Below are positions 1 to 6,850 of a DNA stretch of 21,085 nucleotides, in pieces. Under the pieces are notes generated by a model, which worked only from the letters and a program-made list of their open reading frames with translations, was not told where the DNA came from and ran no database searches. The translations under genes were made by a program, and so were the position numbers. This stretch comes from Acidobacteriota bacterium (GTDB taxonomy: Bacteria > Acidobacteriota > Terriglobia > Terriglobales > Acidobacteriaceae), in the NCBI GenBank assembly GCA_021802085.1, contig JAKAAZ010000034.1:1-21085 (forward strand), read 5' to 3'. Within the stretch, counting starts at the first letter, position 1. Every line of letters begins with the position of its first letter.

Positions 1-90
1 GCTCACCAACTCCTGGCCATCTTCTACCACTACCGAAAACGCGAATCTCCCCTGCCTGATTGCTTCCGGCAACTCCTACCCGATCAATAT

Positions 91-675
91 CTACAACTGT
101 AGTACTAAGCGAAGAGCGTGTGGATCGATCGCGGAGGAGGGAATCCGCATCGCACCATACCAGATCTTTGCTGAAGGATCGATTCGTGCCGCAACTTGCA
201 AGCCTGAATTCCATGTCCAGCCGTCCTCGTGGTGAGGACGATTGAGATTGATGTCAAGGTCAACCCATTCCCCCTGCGGCGATATCTCGAATTCCTTATA
301 GTGGAGGATATTCTGAAAATCGGAGCCGATGAAAATTTCGGCCACGTCCCAATTCCACAGTTGGTTCGTTTCCGTGGTCGTGCTCGGATTTGGTTTCAGG
401 TTTAGCTTCTGATAAGGACAAACGAAAAGAATATAGAGACTATCTTTTGTCCATCGAGAGCGCACCTCGGTCCGATAACCGGGGACAGCTTTGCCCCAGT
501 TGTCCCCAACGATATATATGGGTGACGCCTTTTTCCAGAACGCTGATGTTGGATCGGTTTCCAAAGGGACATCGTGAGATGCATGTAGACTCACGAACGT
601 CGCGGGATTCAGACTCTGTGGATGCGCTATGCCGGTCATGACAAGGAAACAAATAACCGCTGTCCCTTTCATCAT
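91..675 (-). CDS. Secreted CBM9-like carbohydrate-binding protein, C-terminus missing
   Basis: 194 residues. An N-terminal signal peptide (hydrophobic stretch at residues 5-17, likely cleavage after IAHPQ or nearby) is followed by a family 9-like carbohydrate-binding fold: TDPTSAFWKKA near residue 41, a WTKDSLYILFVCPY strand near 75, WDVAEIFIGSD near 110, YKEFEISPQGEWVDLDI near 126 and WYGAMRIPSSAID near 168. In this family these mark the strands of the beta-sandwich that binds sugar or substrate outside the cytoplasm. The start at 675 is supported by GGAG five bases upstream. Related proteins usually continue about 30-40 residues past the MRIP segment with strands that include an FRSQG-like motif; here the frame stops after LRLVLQL, and I cannot find the missing part in any frame before the window edge. 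It is the last gene of the minus-strand sugar locus, 77 bases after the isomerase fragment. The family is seen; the exact ligand is unknown. Confidence 0.7.
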   Translation of the reverse strand: MMKGTAVICFLVMTGIAHPQSLNPATFVSLHASHDVPLETDPTSAFWKKASPIYIVGDNWGKAVPGYRTEVRSRWTKDSLYILFVCPYQKLNLKPNPSTTTETNQLWNWDVAEIFIGSDFQNILHYKEFEISPQGEWVDLDINLNRPHHEDGWTWNSGLQVAARIDPSAKIWYGAMRIPSSAIDPHALRLVLQL

Positions 676-752
676 AAGAGCTCCATCGTACCGCGATTGC
701 TGGGAACGTTCATTGGTGGGAGGGTCCGATTACACTTGAAAGAAATCGACAT

Positions 753-1055
753 TCAATAGATCGGCAAGCTTCTTCGTTGCACAAGCGGCAGAACTATACT
801 GCTAACCGCACAGGTCGTTACATAAATAAAGAGCAGATCAATGCCGGCGCTGCGAAATTGATGGCCTGCCTTGAGTTCAGATGCGGGCGTATCAATCAAA
901 CCTAGATTGACAAGGTTTATACCTGGATGGCTTAGCCTGGTTGCAACCTCTCGAATATGATCTTCCAACCGTGATTTAAGATTTTCGAGCTGTCCCCAAT
1001 ATGCTTCGAGACCTGTGCCGCACAGACCAACTCGCAGATTCTCAGTTTGCTTTAT
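753..1055 (-). pseudogene. AraA/FucI-type sugar isomerase, N-terminal fragment
   Basis: About 95 residues in the frame beginning near 1037 match my memory of the N-terminus of the arabinose/fucose isomerase family: LRVGLCGTGLEAYWGQLE, then VVNLGLIDTP-like NLVNLGLIDTPASE, an AGHQFRSAGIDLLFIYVTT strand and SSIVLPLVQRRSLPI. The family is normally about 450-500 residues, so roughly four fifths are missing; the frame stops at 753 just where the VPVVLLNLQP-like segment should follow. There is no ATG. The codon at 1055-1053 is ATA, sits behind a good GGAGG at correct distance, and overlaps the kinase stop as ATAA, which looks like a classical ATGA start-stop overlap with G changed to A. A CTG at 1037 is the other candidate. 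It lies directly behind the kinase, consistent with a kinase-isomerase pair for an imported sugar, and is very probably non-functional. Confidence 0.7.
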
Positions 1056-1946
1056 GGGGCCAGGTCCTCCTGCTGTTTCACGCGCAAAGTAATTGGAGCG
1101 ATCATTCCAGATCGCAGTGGGACGCACGCATGGAGACGTTTCGCGCCCGCTACAATGCTCCCAGGGGAGGGATGGACACATGTGGGAGCAGCGGGATGCG
1201 CGCGTGTTTCCAGAGCTGTTCCTTTGCCGATGGCCAGCAGTACCAGGTCGGCTAGCTCTTCGCCGGACTGCTGCAATACGCGTCGTGCCACGACATCTCC
1301 GTCTGCAGCGCACTGCGCAACCAGCGGCGCGAGCTGGGAAAATTCGACCATGGGAATGCGATTGCCCAAGTCCTCTAGTTCCTCGACGGTCTGCGTCTCC
1401 CAGGCGGCGTGGAGTGCAGGCAACAACGATGTCTCTTCCGAGGCATCCATTGCGTGAAAAATGGCGCGCAGCGCGAGCAGTCCGATCCTGCTTCCCGCGC
1501 CCCGGTCGCTCATCACCGGCACCCCACCCGCCCGTGCGGAACAGTTGACTGTTCGCAGTGCGACCGACAACATGGGAGCCCGTTCCCGCGATGACCAGAA
1601 TTCCCCGGCTGCTATGAAATGCAGGGTCCAGCGCAATCTCCTCATCGCCGCAGAGAGCGATGTGACCGCGGACGCGGGACGCGAGTGCATTCCGCACCCA
1701 GCCGGCCACGCTGGGAATCGCGATGCCGGAAAGTCCAACGCAGATGCCGATGATGGAGTTGAGTGTGACGCCGGACTGCGTCGCGACAGTGGACAAGACC
1801 GCTTCCAGATTCGTTTCCGCACTCGCTTCATCCACCCGCGTAATTTCGATAGAGTCGGCTTGCGCGCGGGCCAGTACATCGCTTCCTGTGCCCAGCACAC
1901 ACCGTGTTTTGGTTACGCCCGCATCGATGCCGAGAAAGTAGCTCAT
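1052..1946 (-). pseudogene. BadF/BadG/BcrA/BcrD-family ATPase (N-acetylhexosamine-kinase-like), frameshifted
   Basis: The first 142 codons give the actin-fold ATPase N-terminus: a phosphate-1 motif FLGIDAGVTKTRCVLG at residues 4-19 and a phosphate-2 motif ILVIAGTGSHVVGR near 115-128. After FRTGGWG the frame is lost. Removing one base near 1520 (TGG GGT G CCG GTG ATG) restores the family continuation PVMSDRGAGSRIGLLALRA, followed by a helical C-terminal half (VEELEDLGNRIPM, LAPLVAQCAADGDVVARRV) that runs to TAA at 1052. Joined, the protein is about 298 residues, close to the usual 300-330; the customary C-terminal GALWRA-like end is not seen. Members phosphorylate N-acetylglucosamine and related sugars in the cytoplasm, or activate dehydratases; next to hydrolases and an isomerase the sugar-kinase role fits better. 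The start lies 4 bases after the GH18 stop, so it was co-transcribed. As written, the reading frame yields a kinase truncated in the middle of the ATPase domain. Confidence 0.8.
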
Positions 1947-1950
1947 TCGG

Positions 1951-3030
1951 CTAGTTCTTTGGCTGCTGTGCAGGTAGGTTGGCCGCAGCGCGGTCGTGCG
2001 ATGGCAGCAACTGCCAGATGGCAGGGTCTTCTTCGCCCAGCACCCAGGAGCAGAATCCTTCCAGACCGTCCTGTTTCACCAGATCGTAGCGTGCGGCGAA
2101 GGTGCGTGAATCCGTGTAGAAAACCCACTCCCGATCCTGAGCGCGATAGAAGTAGAACCACGCCGTCTTATCTTCAGGGTCCCACTGCAATTTGGCGTTA
2201 TACGCGTGCGCCAGTTGCAACGCGGCAGGCCCACCGATGTATTCGGCAGAGTTGTTCGGTATGTTCTTGCCGCCGGGCGGCATTCCGGCAAACCAGTGAT
2301 AGCCGTAGACTGCAATGCCGAGTGAGAGTTTGTCTTTGGGAACGACGGTCAGCGCGTACTTTACGTTTTCGAGCACCCATGGATAGCCCGCGACGGGTCC
2401 GGGCGGCGTATAGCGGGTGTGCTGATCGTAGGTCATCAGGCAGATCAAATCCGCCGACTGTGCCAGCGCCTTCAGATCGTATGCTCCGCGCCAGTCGCGG
2501 TACATCCACGCGCTGTATCCTGTCTGGCCGGGATATCCAGGGGCATTCGGCACGGTGGCGATCGAAAGCTGATAGCCCGCAGCGTGCAGCGCGGCCGCAG
2601 TTTCCGCTACGGTTTGCGTCAGCGCGTCGCTGTCTTGCCAGCTAATATCCTCAAAGTCGAACTGGATCCCAAGGTAGCCGTTCTGCCGGCATTCTCGCAC
2701 CAGCGATTGCTCCATCGCATGTCTGGCCGTCGCATCGTTGAAAAACTGATGGTACTGCTCGGTTCCCATGCCGCTGCCGCCAATGATCGGCATCACAGCG
2801 ACGTGGTGTTTGCGCGCAACTTGCATGACCTGCGGGTTGGGACCGCCCCACACCAGACCATGCACGTCCACGGAGTACCAGGTGGGCACCAGAATGTCGA
2901 TTTTGTCGGCATGGTCGAGGAACGACTGCACCGACGGCGCGGAGCTCGTCATGTAAAACAACGCTTTCGGTTGCGCCCGCACGAACGGTGTAGTGATCGC
3001 AAGCAATAGCAGAATGCAAAAGGTGCGCAT
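1951..3030 (-). CDS. Secreted glycoside hydrolase family 18-type protein
   Basis: 359 residues with a Sec signal peptide (MRTFCILLLLAITTPFVRA, cut before Q20). The remainder reads as a GH18 TIM barrel of the YaaH/spore-cortex-like branch: KIDILVPTWYSVD near 43-55, VAVMPIIGG near 77-85, the active-site strand GYLGIQFDFED at 118-128 with the presumed acid/base Glu127 and Asp125, SADLICLMTYDQH near 212-224 (MxYD motif that positions the substrate acetamido group), and GFCSWVLGEEDPAIW near the C-terminus. Compared with the DxxDxDxE signature, Asp125 and Glu127 are kept, while the outer Asp positions are Leu120 and Gln123. Family members hydrolyse beta-1,4 bonds next to N-acetylglucosamine in chitin, peptidoglycan or N-glycans. 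The start is supported by AAGGGG eight bases upstream. It sits between the fucosidase and the kinase, 4 bases before the kinase start, suggesting release of an amino sugar in the periplasm. Confidence 0.8.
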   Translation of the reverse strand: MRTFCILLLLAITTPFVRAQPKALFYMTSSAPSVQSFLDHADKIDILVPTWYSVDVHGLVWGGPNPQVMQVARKHHVAVMPIIGGSGMGTEQYHQFFNDATARHAMEQSLVRECRQNGYLGIQFDFEDISWQDSDALTQTVAETAAALHAAGYQLSIATVPNAPGYPGQTGYSAWMYRDWRGAYDLKALAQSADLICLMTYDQHTRYTPPGPVAGYPWVLENVKYALTVVPKDKLSLGIAVYGYHWFAGMPPGGKNIPNNSAEYIGGPAALQLAHAYNAKLQWDPEDKTAWFYFYRAQDREWVFYTDSRTFAARYDLVKQDGLEGFCSWVLGEEDPAIWQLLPSHDRAAANLPAQQPKN

Positions 3031-3199
3031 TTGAGTATCCCCTTGGTCCGTATAAACGATGCCAGCTTTGTGCTGATTTCCGCGTCCAGGTTGGACAGCA
3101 CCCGATTCTATCTGGAATTTTGGCGTACTGTGAATGATTCACCGTCTGTGTCTGAAAACTATGAGGGAATTCCATGACGATACCATGCCGGTATTTCGG

Positions 3200-3502
3200 T
3201 CAGAGCTTTCGCAGCAAGATCGTTCCATTCTCGGCACACTGCAGACGGCCTTCGACGATCACCTTTTGACCGATGCTGGGCATGGTAAGGATCAAAACAT
3301 CGTTGGACCCGGTGAGGTGCCGGACAAGCTTGGGTTCCGATACGCCATCGAGGAGAAGCACTGCGTGGTCAATCGGGTTCACGCATCCGGCCCATCCCGC
3401 CTGCGGAACGAAGCGCAGACGATATTGCGTGGCGGCAACGATCTTGGCGGATATGTCCACATGGAAGCTGTAGTTGTTCCAGGTTCCAACTTCATCGTAG
3501 GC
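3200..3502 (-). other. In-frame continuation of the fucosidase behind a TAG codon
   Basis: Immediately after the TAG at 3505-3503 the same frame stays open for 100 codons and ends with TGA at 3202-3200. It reads like protein throughout: YDEVGTWNNYSFHVDISA, then AATQYRLRFVPQAGWAG, DHAVLLLDGV, and GQKVIVEGRLQ near the end. The alternating hydrophobic pattern suggests a small beta-sandwich. There is no convincing start or ribosome binding site of its own; the first possible start is a GTG at 3460 inside the conserved-looking part. The simplest explanation is that this was the C-terminal domain of the GH29 enzyme, cut off by a single-base change such as CAG or TGG to TAG. Readthrough or a sequencing error are the alternatives. 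169 bases separate it from the GH18 gene. Confidence 0.65.
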
Positions 3503-4879
3503 CTATGCCGCTGCGGGAGCGTCCCATTTTGGAGGCGGCGGGGTATTCGTATCGAACACGGCGACGCGTCGGATCAGCGGACGGGTAGAGCTCTCGATTA
3601 CGACCACTCGCACCGCGTCGACCAGCGTTGGCACAACCGGCTGAATTCTTTTGTGGCCGATTGCCGTGCCGGTGCCGAGCGGTACCCAGGTCCCTGCATG
3701 GCGCGCTTCCAATTTGTATCTGCGCACACGCTCGCCGAACGAGCAGTCTTCTTCGAGGATGATGGTGTCAATGCGGGCAGGGGTAGGCAGCGGCAGTGTG
3801 ACGATAGTGCCGGTGCCCGATGTCTCCGCCAGACTCTTGCCGAATCGGCGCTGAATCTCTTCGCCAAACTGTCGAGCGCGCACAGCATCCGCTGCTGGCA
3901 TTAACCCGGTCGTGTCCGGCGGAAGATTCAGCAGCAGTTGCGCGCCTCGCCCAATCGAGCGGTAATAGATTTCCAGCATCGCATCGAGCGACAGCAGGTT
4001 GCGCTCTTTCTTTTCGCTCCAGAACCAATTTGGCCGCAGGATAGAAACATCCACTTCATTCGGCATCCAGACCGTACCGTTGGGATCTCCGTTCAGCGCG
4101 GTCGCGATGCCGGTCTTCGCATCGGCGGCTGAGATGGAGTTCCATGCCGGATACGGCACAAAGCCATTTTCATTGCCCGCCCAACGGATGGTCGCATGCG
4201 GTCCCTGGAAGATCATGGCATGTTGCGCATAGCGCTCAAGAATATCTCCGACGGGAATGACATTCGAGCCGTCGAACCATATTTCCACCATGGCTCCGTA
4301 GCGGGAGAGCACCTCGGTCAGCTGGCGACGATAGACGGCAGTGTAGATCCTCTGCTGCGCGGGCGTTTTGCAGAGGCCGCCAACGTCCGCCGAGAACGTA
4401 GCATCGCGCGGTGAAACATACACCCCCAGTTTCAATCCGAATTTGCGGCAGGAGGCGGAGACATCCGCCAGTACATCGCCGCGCCCGTCGCGCCATGGCG
4501 TATTGCCGATGCTGTATTTTGTCGTCTCGGTCTGCCACATGCAGAAACCGCCGGAATGCTTGGCCACGAAGACGATATATTTTGCGCCCAAATCCCGCGC
4601 GGTGGAGGCCCATTGATCCGTGTTCAGCAGTGCGGGATTGATCGCTGACAGAGGCGTAAACAGATCGTCCTGCTCGACGCCCTGCCATGTGTTGGGCGCG
4701 AAGTGGACAAACATTCCCATTTCGAGGTCCTGCCATGCCAGTTGATCCGCAGTGGGCAACGCGAGATGAGGATGAGAACTCGCAGTCGACGCGTGGTCCA
4801 GCTCAGCGCCAGCACTTCTTGTACCGGAAATGCTGGCGGCCATGCCTGCAAGAGAAGCGAGAAAGCTGCGACGGTCCAT
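3503..4879 (-). CDS. Tat-exported GH29 alpha-L-fucosidase (ends at an internal-looking TAG)
   Basis: 458 residues. It begins with a twin-arginine-like leader (MDRRSFLASLAGMAASIS, Ala-rich to about residue 25). The GH29 catalytic barrel follows: MGMFVHFAPNTW near 54-65, YIVFVAKHSGGFCMWQT near 101-117 (the KHHDGF-type active-site loop), LGVYVSPRD near 151-159, VEIWFDGSN near 198-206 with Asp203 as the expected nucleophile, and GRGAQLLLNLPPD near 310-322. After about residue 350 a beta-sandwich domain follows (RIDTIILEEDCSFGERV, RRVAVFDTN). The enzyme removes terminal L-fucose from glycans with retention, here probably in the periplasm. The start has GGAACAGAG-like purines upstream. The TAG stop after WDAPAAA is suspicious because the frame continues for another 100 protein-like codons; a full protein would be about 560 residues. 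It leads the hydrolase-kinase-isomerase series; the transporter gene lies upstream on the same strand. Confidence 0.9.
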   Translation of the reverse strand: MDRRSFLASLAGMAASISGTRSAGAELDHASTASSHPHLALPTADQLAWQDLEMGMFVHFAPNTWQGVEQDDLFTPLSAINPALLNTDQWASTARDLGAKYIVFVAKHSGGFCMWQTETTKYSIGNTPWRDGRGDVLADVSASCRKFGLKLGVYVSPRDATFSADVGGLCKTPAQQRIYTAVYRRQLTEVLSRYGAMVEIWFDGSNVIPVGDILERYAQHAMIFQGPHATIRWAGNENGFVPYPAWNSISAADAKTGIATALNGDPNGTVWMPNEVDVSILRPNWFWSEKKERNLLSLDAMLEIYYRSIGRGAQLLLNLPPDTTGLMPAADAVRARQFGEEIQRRFGKSLAETSGTGTIVTLPLPTPARIDTIILEEDCSFGERVRRYKLEARHAGTWVPLGTGTAIGHKRIQPVVPTLVDAVRVVVIESSTRPLIRRVAVFDTNTPPPPKWDAPAAA

Positions 4880-5212
4880 GTTCTCTGTTCCGAGTGGATT
4901 GTGGCGCCAACCATCGGTCCACTAGCTCAACCCTCCAAAGGATACAGGAGAAGGAGGGATGCCTTGGGAGAGCAGGTGGCCTCATCTCCGAAGGAAATGG
5001 CAAACGAGCTATGCCGACCTAAAAATGATCAAAGTCTTCACAACGATGGTTACATCTCTAAAAGTGACAAATACGATCACCATCTATCATTACCAATTCT
5101 GTGAATATTGCCATGGTGTTGAGCCGCAGCGCGGGCACACACACGTGCAGTTTTTCCTGCCGGGCAACTGGGCAAGCAGGGTTGCGTAATGTACATCTGT
5201 CGCGCGGCGATG
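4880..5212. other. Intergenic region between transporter and fucosidase
   Basis: 333 bases with no gene I can support. It must carry the leader of the fucosidase, and perhaps its promoter. On the minus strand TTGGTA (5097-5092) and TATTTG (5074-5069) are spaced by 17 bases, a weak sigma-70-like pair about 190 bases before the fucosidase start; I would not rely on it. The central part (about 5020-5100) is clearly richer in A and T than the flanking genes, as expected for a promoter-bearing spacer. No hairpin with a U-tract was seen after the transporter stop. Confidence 0.4.
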
Positions 5213-6508
5213 CTAGGAAAAGCGCGTCTTTTTCCAAAGCCAATATCCTCCGCCCAGAAAGGTCAGGAGGAGAATCGCAAGCAGGCCGTCGGCCCAGGCC
5301 ATATTCATCGGCACGGTTGGACGGCTGGCTCCGCGGGCCAGCGCAACGAAAATGCAGCATGCAGTCAGGATGATGGCATAGTCCCACCAGCCCCGGTGTA
5401 TCCCGGGTGTATCTTTCGTGTCCGTGCCTGTCTGCGCTTTGAAAACGCGGGCGTGATCGAGGGAATACCGATCGCATTCGCGCGTGATGGCCCGATCGGT
5501 TGAAGCGTGTTCCGCGCTGCTGGCTGCCGATGTACTGATTCCCAGTGCGCCGAGCAGCATCAGCAACGATCCTGCAACGACGATCACGTGATGCATCGCA
5601 TCGGTGGAGGCCAACTCGCCAAAGACCAACGCACCCCAGACTAAGCCCCATAACTGGTTGGTATTGGACAGGGGAATTGCACGGCCAATACCTATGTATT
5701 TTGTGGAATAGTGTTGAAACAGATCGCCGATTACCCAGCAGAAGCCACCCAGAAAGAGCCAGAACACCGCGGAATGCGCCATTCGCAATTCCGCAACGAG
5801 CGGATGGATCCCTCCGCGCAGGCTGACTGCGAGCAGCAACATGGTAACCAACTCGCCAACGGTAAAAACGGTAACGAAGGAGAGAGGATTCATGCCGCTT
5901 AAATACGCCTTGCGGTACGGGACATACATGGTACCCCACATCAGGCTGGCGCACAGAGCAGCCAGGATACCCTGACGGGCATGGGCAGGAACGATCAGAG
6001 AGCCGTGCATGGAACTGTAGGCCAGCATCAGGGCGGCGATCAAAATCGCCAGTGTGCCGCCCAGGACCTTCAGCCAGTTTCTGATATTTGCTCCGCGCAA
6101 TTCATTGAATAAGAGCCATCCCCAGAAAATGCCTACTAGGCAATTCGTATTCCAAAGTGGGAAGGCAATAGCCAGGCCTACATCGCGGATGGCGAATACG
6201 GTTAAGGTGTTGGCGATCGCCCAGAGAGCGCCAGCCAGGATGCCCCACACAATCAGGTGCCTGTTTTCCCGGACGTCGGCAAAAACATACTTGCTTCCCT
6301 TGAGCAGGGAAGGAATCGTCCATTGTTCGACAAATACACCCGCCACCATGCATAGAGAGATTGCAATCGGAGAAATGGTTGTGCTGGCGAGCTTTGCGGG
6401 AACTTCCGCGCCTCCCAACCATGCTCCCGCGGCCAAACCGCAGACGACGCCGACGCCATGCATCGACTGCACTGGAGAGGAGGCTGTTTTCTTTACTTCT
6501 GTCGGCAA
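5213..6508 (-). CDS. GRP/DMT-family sugar permease (inner membrane)
   Basis: 431 residues of a polytopic membrane protein. About ten hydrophobic helices lie between residues 18 and 330, in two similar halves (VVCGLAAGAWLGGAEVP at the start, ILAALCASLMWGTMYVPYRK opening the second half near 182, and the paired motifs AFPLWNTNCLVGIFWGWLLFNE near 114 and GRAIPLSNTNQLWGLVWG near 276). The repeated P-L-x-N-T-N motif is typical of glucose/ribose porter and RhaT-like members of the drug/metabolite superfamily. After a hydrophilic stretch (about 332-375) two more helices end in a WLWKKTRFS tail. The start codon is TTG at 6508, chosen because GGGGAG lies seven bases upstream. It follows the 29-residue peptide gene by 12 bases. 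Given the downstream kinase and isomerase it probably imports a monosaccharide released by the fucosidase or GH18 enzyme; the sugar itself cannot be read from sequence. Confidence 0.85.
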   Translation of the reverse strand: MPTEVKKTASSPVQSMHGVGVVCGLAAGAWLGGAEVPAKLASTTISPIAISLCMVAGVFVEQWTIPSLLKGSKYVFADVRENRHLIVWGILAGALWAIANTLTVFAIRDVGLAIAFPLWNTNCLVGIFWGWLLFNELRGANIRNWLKVLGGTLAILIAALMLAYSSMHGSLIVPAHARQGILAALCASLMWGTMYVPYRKAYLSGMNPLSFVTVFTVGELVTMLLLAVSLRGGIHPLVAELRMAHSAVFWLFLGGFCWVIGDLFQHYSTKYIGIGRAIPLSNTNQLWGLVWGALVFGELASTDAMHHVIVVAGSLLMLLGALGISTSAASSAEHASTDRAITRECDRYSLDHARVFKAQTGTDTKDTPGIHRGWWDYAIILTACCIFVALARGASRPTVPMNMAWADGLLAILLLTFLGGGYWLWKKTRFS

Positions 6509-6520
6509 GCAGCTTCTCCC

Positions 6521-6610
6521 CTAGCGTAGATACAGCAACACGGCAATTCCAAAAAGGAGCACGACCACAGGAATCCAGAAATGACTATCGGTGAGAATTG
6601 CTTTCCACAT
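6521..6610 (-). CDS. 29-residue single-span membrane peptide upstream of transporter
   Basis: A complete short frame, ATG at 6610 to TAG at 6521, begins MWKAILTDSHFWIPVVV and ends VLLYLR. It has one charged N-terminal turn, one uninterrupted hydrophobic helix of about 18 residues and a final Arg, the layout of a single-span inner-membrane peptide. A GGAAAGGG ribosome binding site sits about six bases upstream. It lies 12 bases before the TTG start of the sugar permease, so the two are surely co-transcribed and possibly translationally coupled. I recall very similar short frames (xxAxLTDPHFWxPVxVLxxG) next to GRP/RhaT-type transporters in Acidobacteria and Bacteroidetes genomes, sometimes carrying odd automatic names. 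A role as a small transporter subunit or regulator is inference. The alternative is an accidental hydrophobic leader frame. Confidence 0.6.
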   Translation of the reverse strand: MWKAILTDSHFWIPVVVLLFGIAVLLYLR

Positions 6611-6850
6611 GACGCCCTTTCCGAGTGGCTTCGTGCATGTCCATCCTACTCGACTCTAAACTTGCCCGGCACAAAAATTCTCCGAAGGGCATGGCGCGAA
6701 AAGTTTCACATGTTCCACCTATACTCGTAAGGTGCGGAGATCCGGAGACTGTGCGAGATTTCCTGTTATAAGGTCGGACCGCGGATCCTTTTGGCGTCCG
6801 CTTGAAAGAGGGAATTCTTTAGTGGGAAAATGCCGGATTTGGAGTGATAC

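Noticed and set aside
1461..2645. 394-codon plus-strand open frame
   Set aside because: Antisense to the kinase and GH18 genes, Arg/Pro/Ser-rich translation with no family resemblance; shadow of GC-rich coding DNA.
3503..3505. Programmed recoding of TAG (pyrrolysine or suppressor readthrough)
   Set aside because: No downstream element or pyrrolysine machinery is visible, and other genes in the locus also carry lesions, so simple mutation is more likely.
3134..3904. 256-codon plus-strand frame across the fucosidase end
   Set aside because: Antisense to the GH29 gene and its extension; translation has no domain features.
4959..5189. 76-codon plus-strand frame with a strong AGGAGAAGGAGGG before its ATG
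   Set aside because: The ribosome-binding-site-like run is striking, but the translation resembles nothing, lies between two minus-strand genes of one locus and overlaps their regulatory spacer. Kept only as a curiosity.
6720..6725. TATACT as a -10 element for the PHP gene
   Set aside because: No acceptable -35 hexamer at 16-18 bases upstream, and it lies 125 bases before the start.
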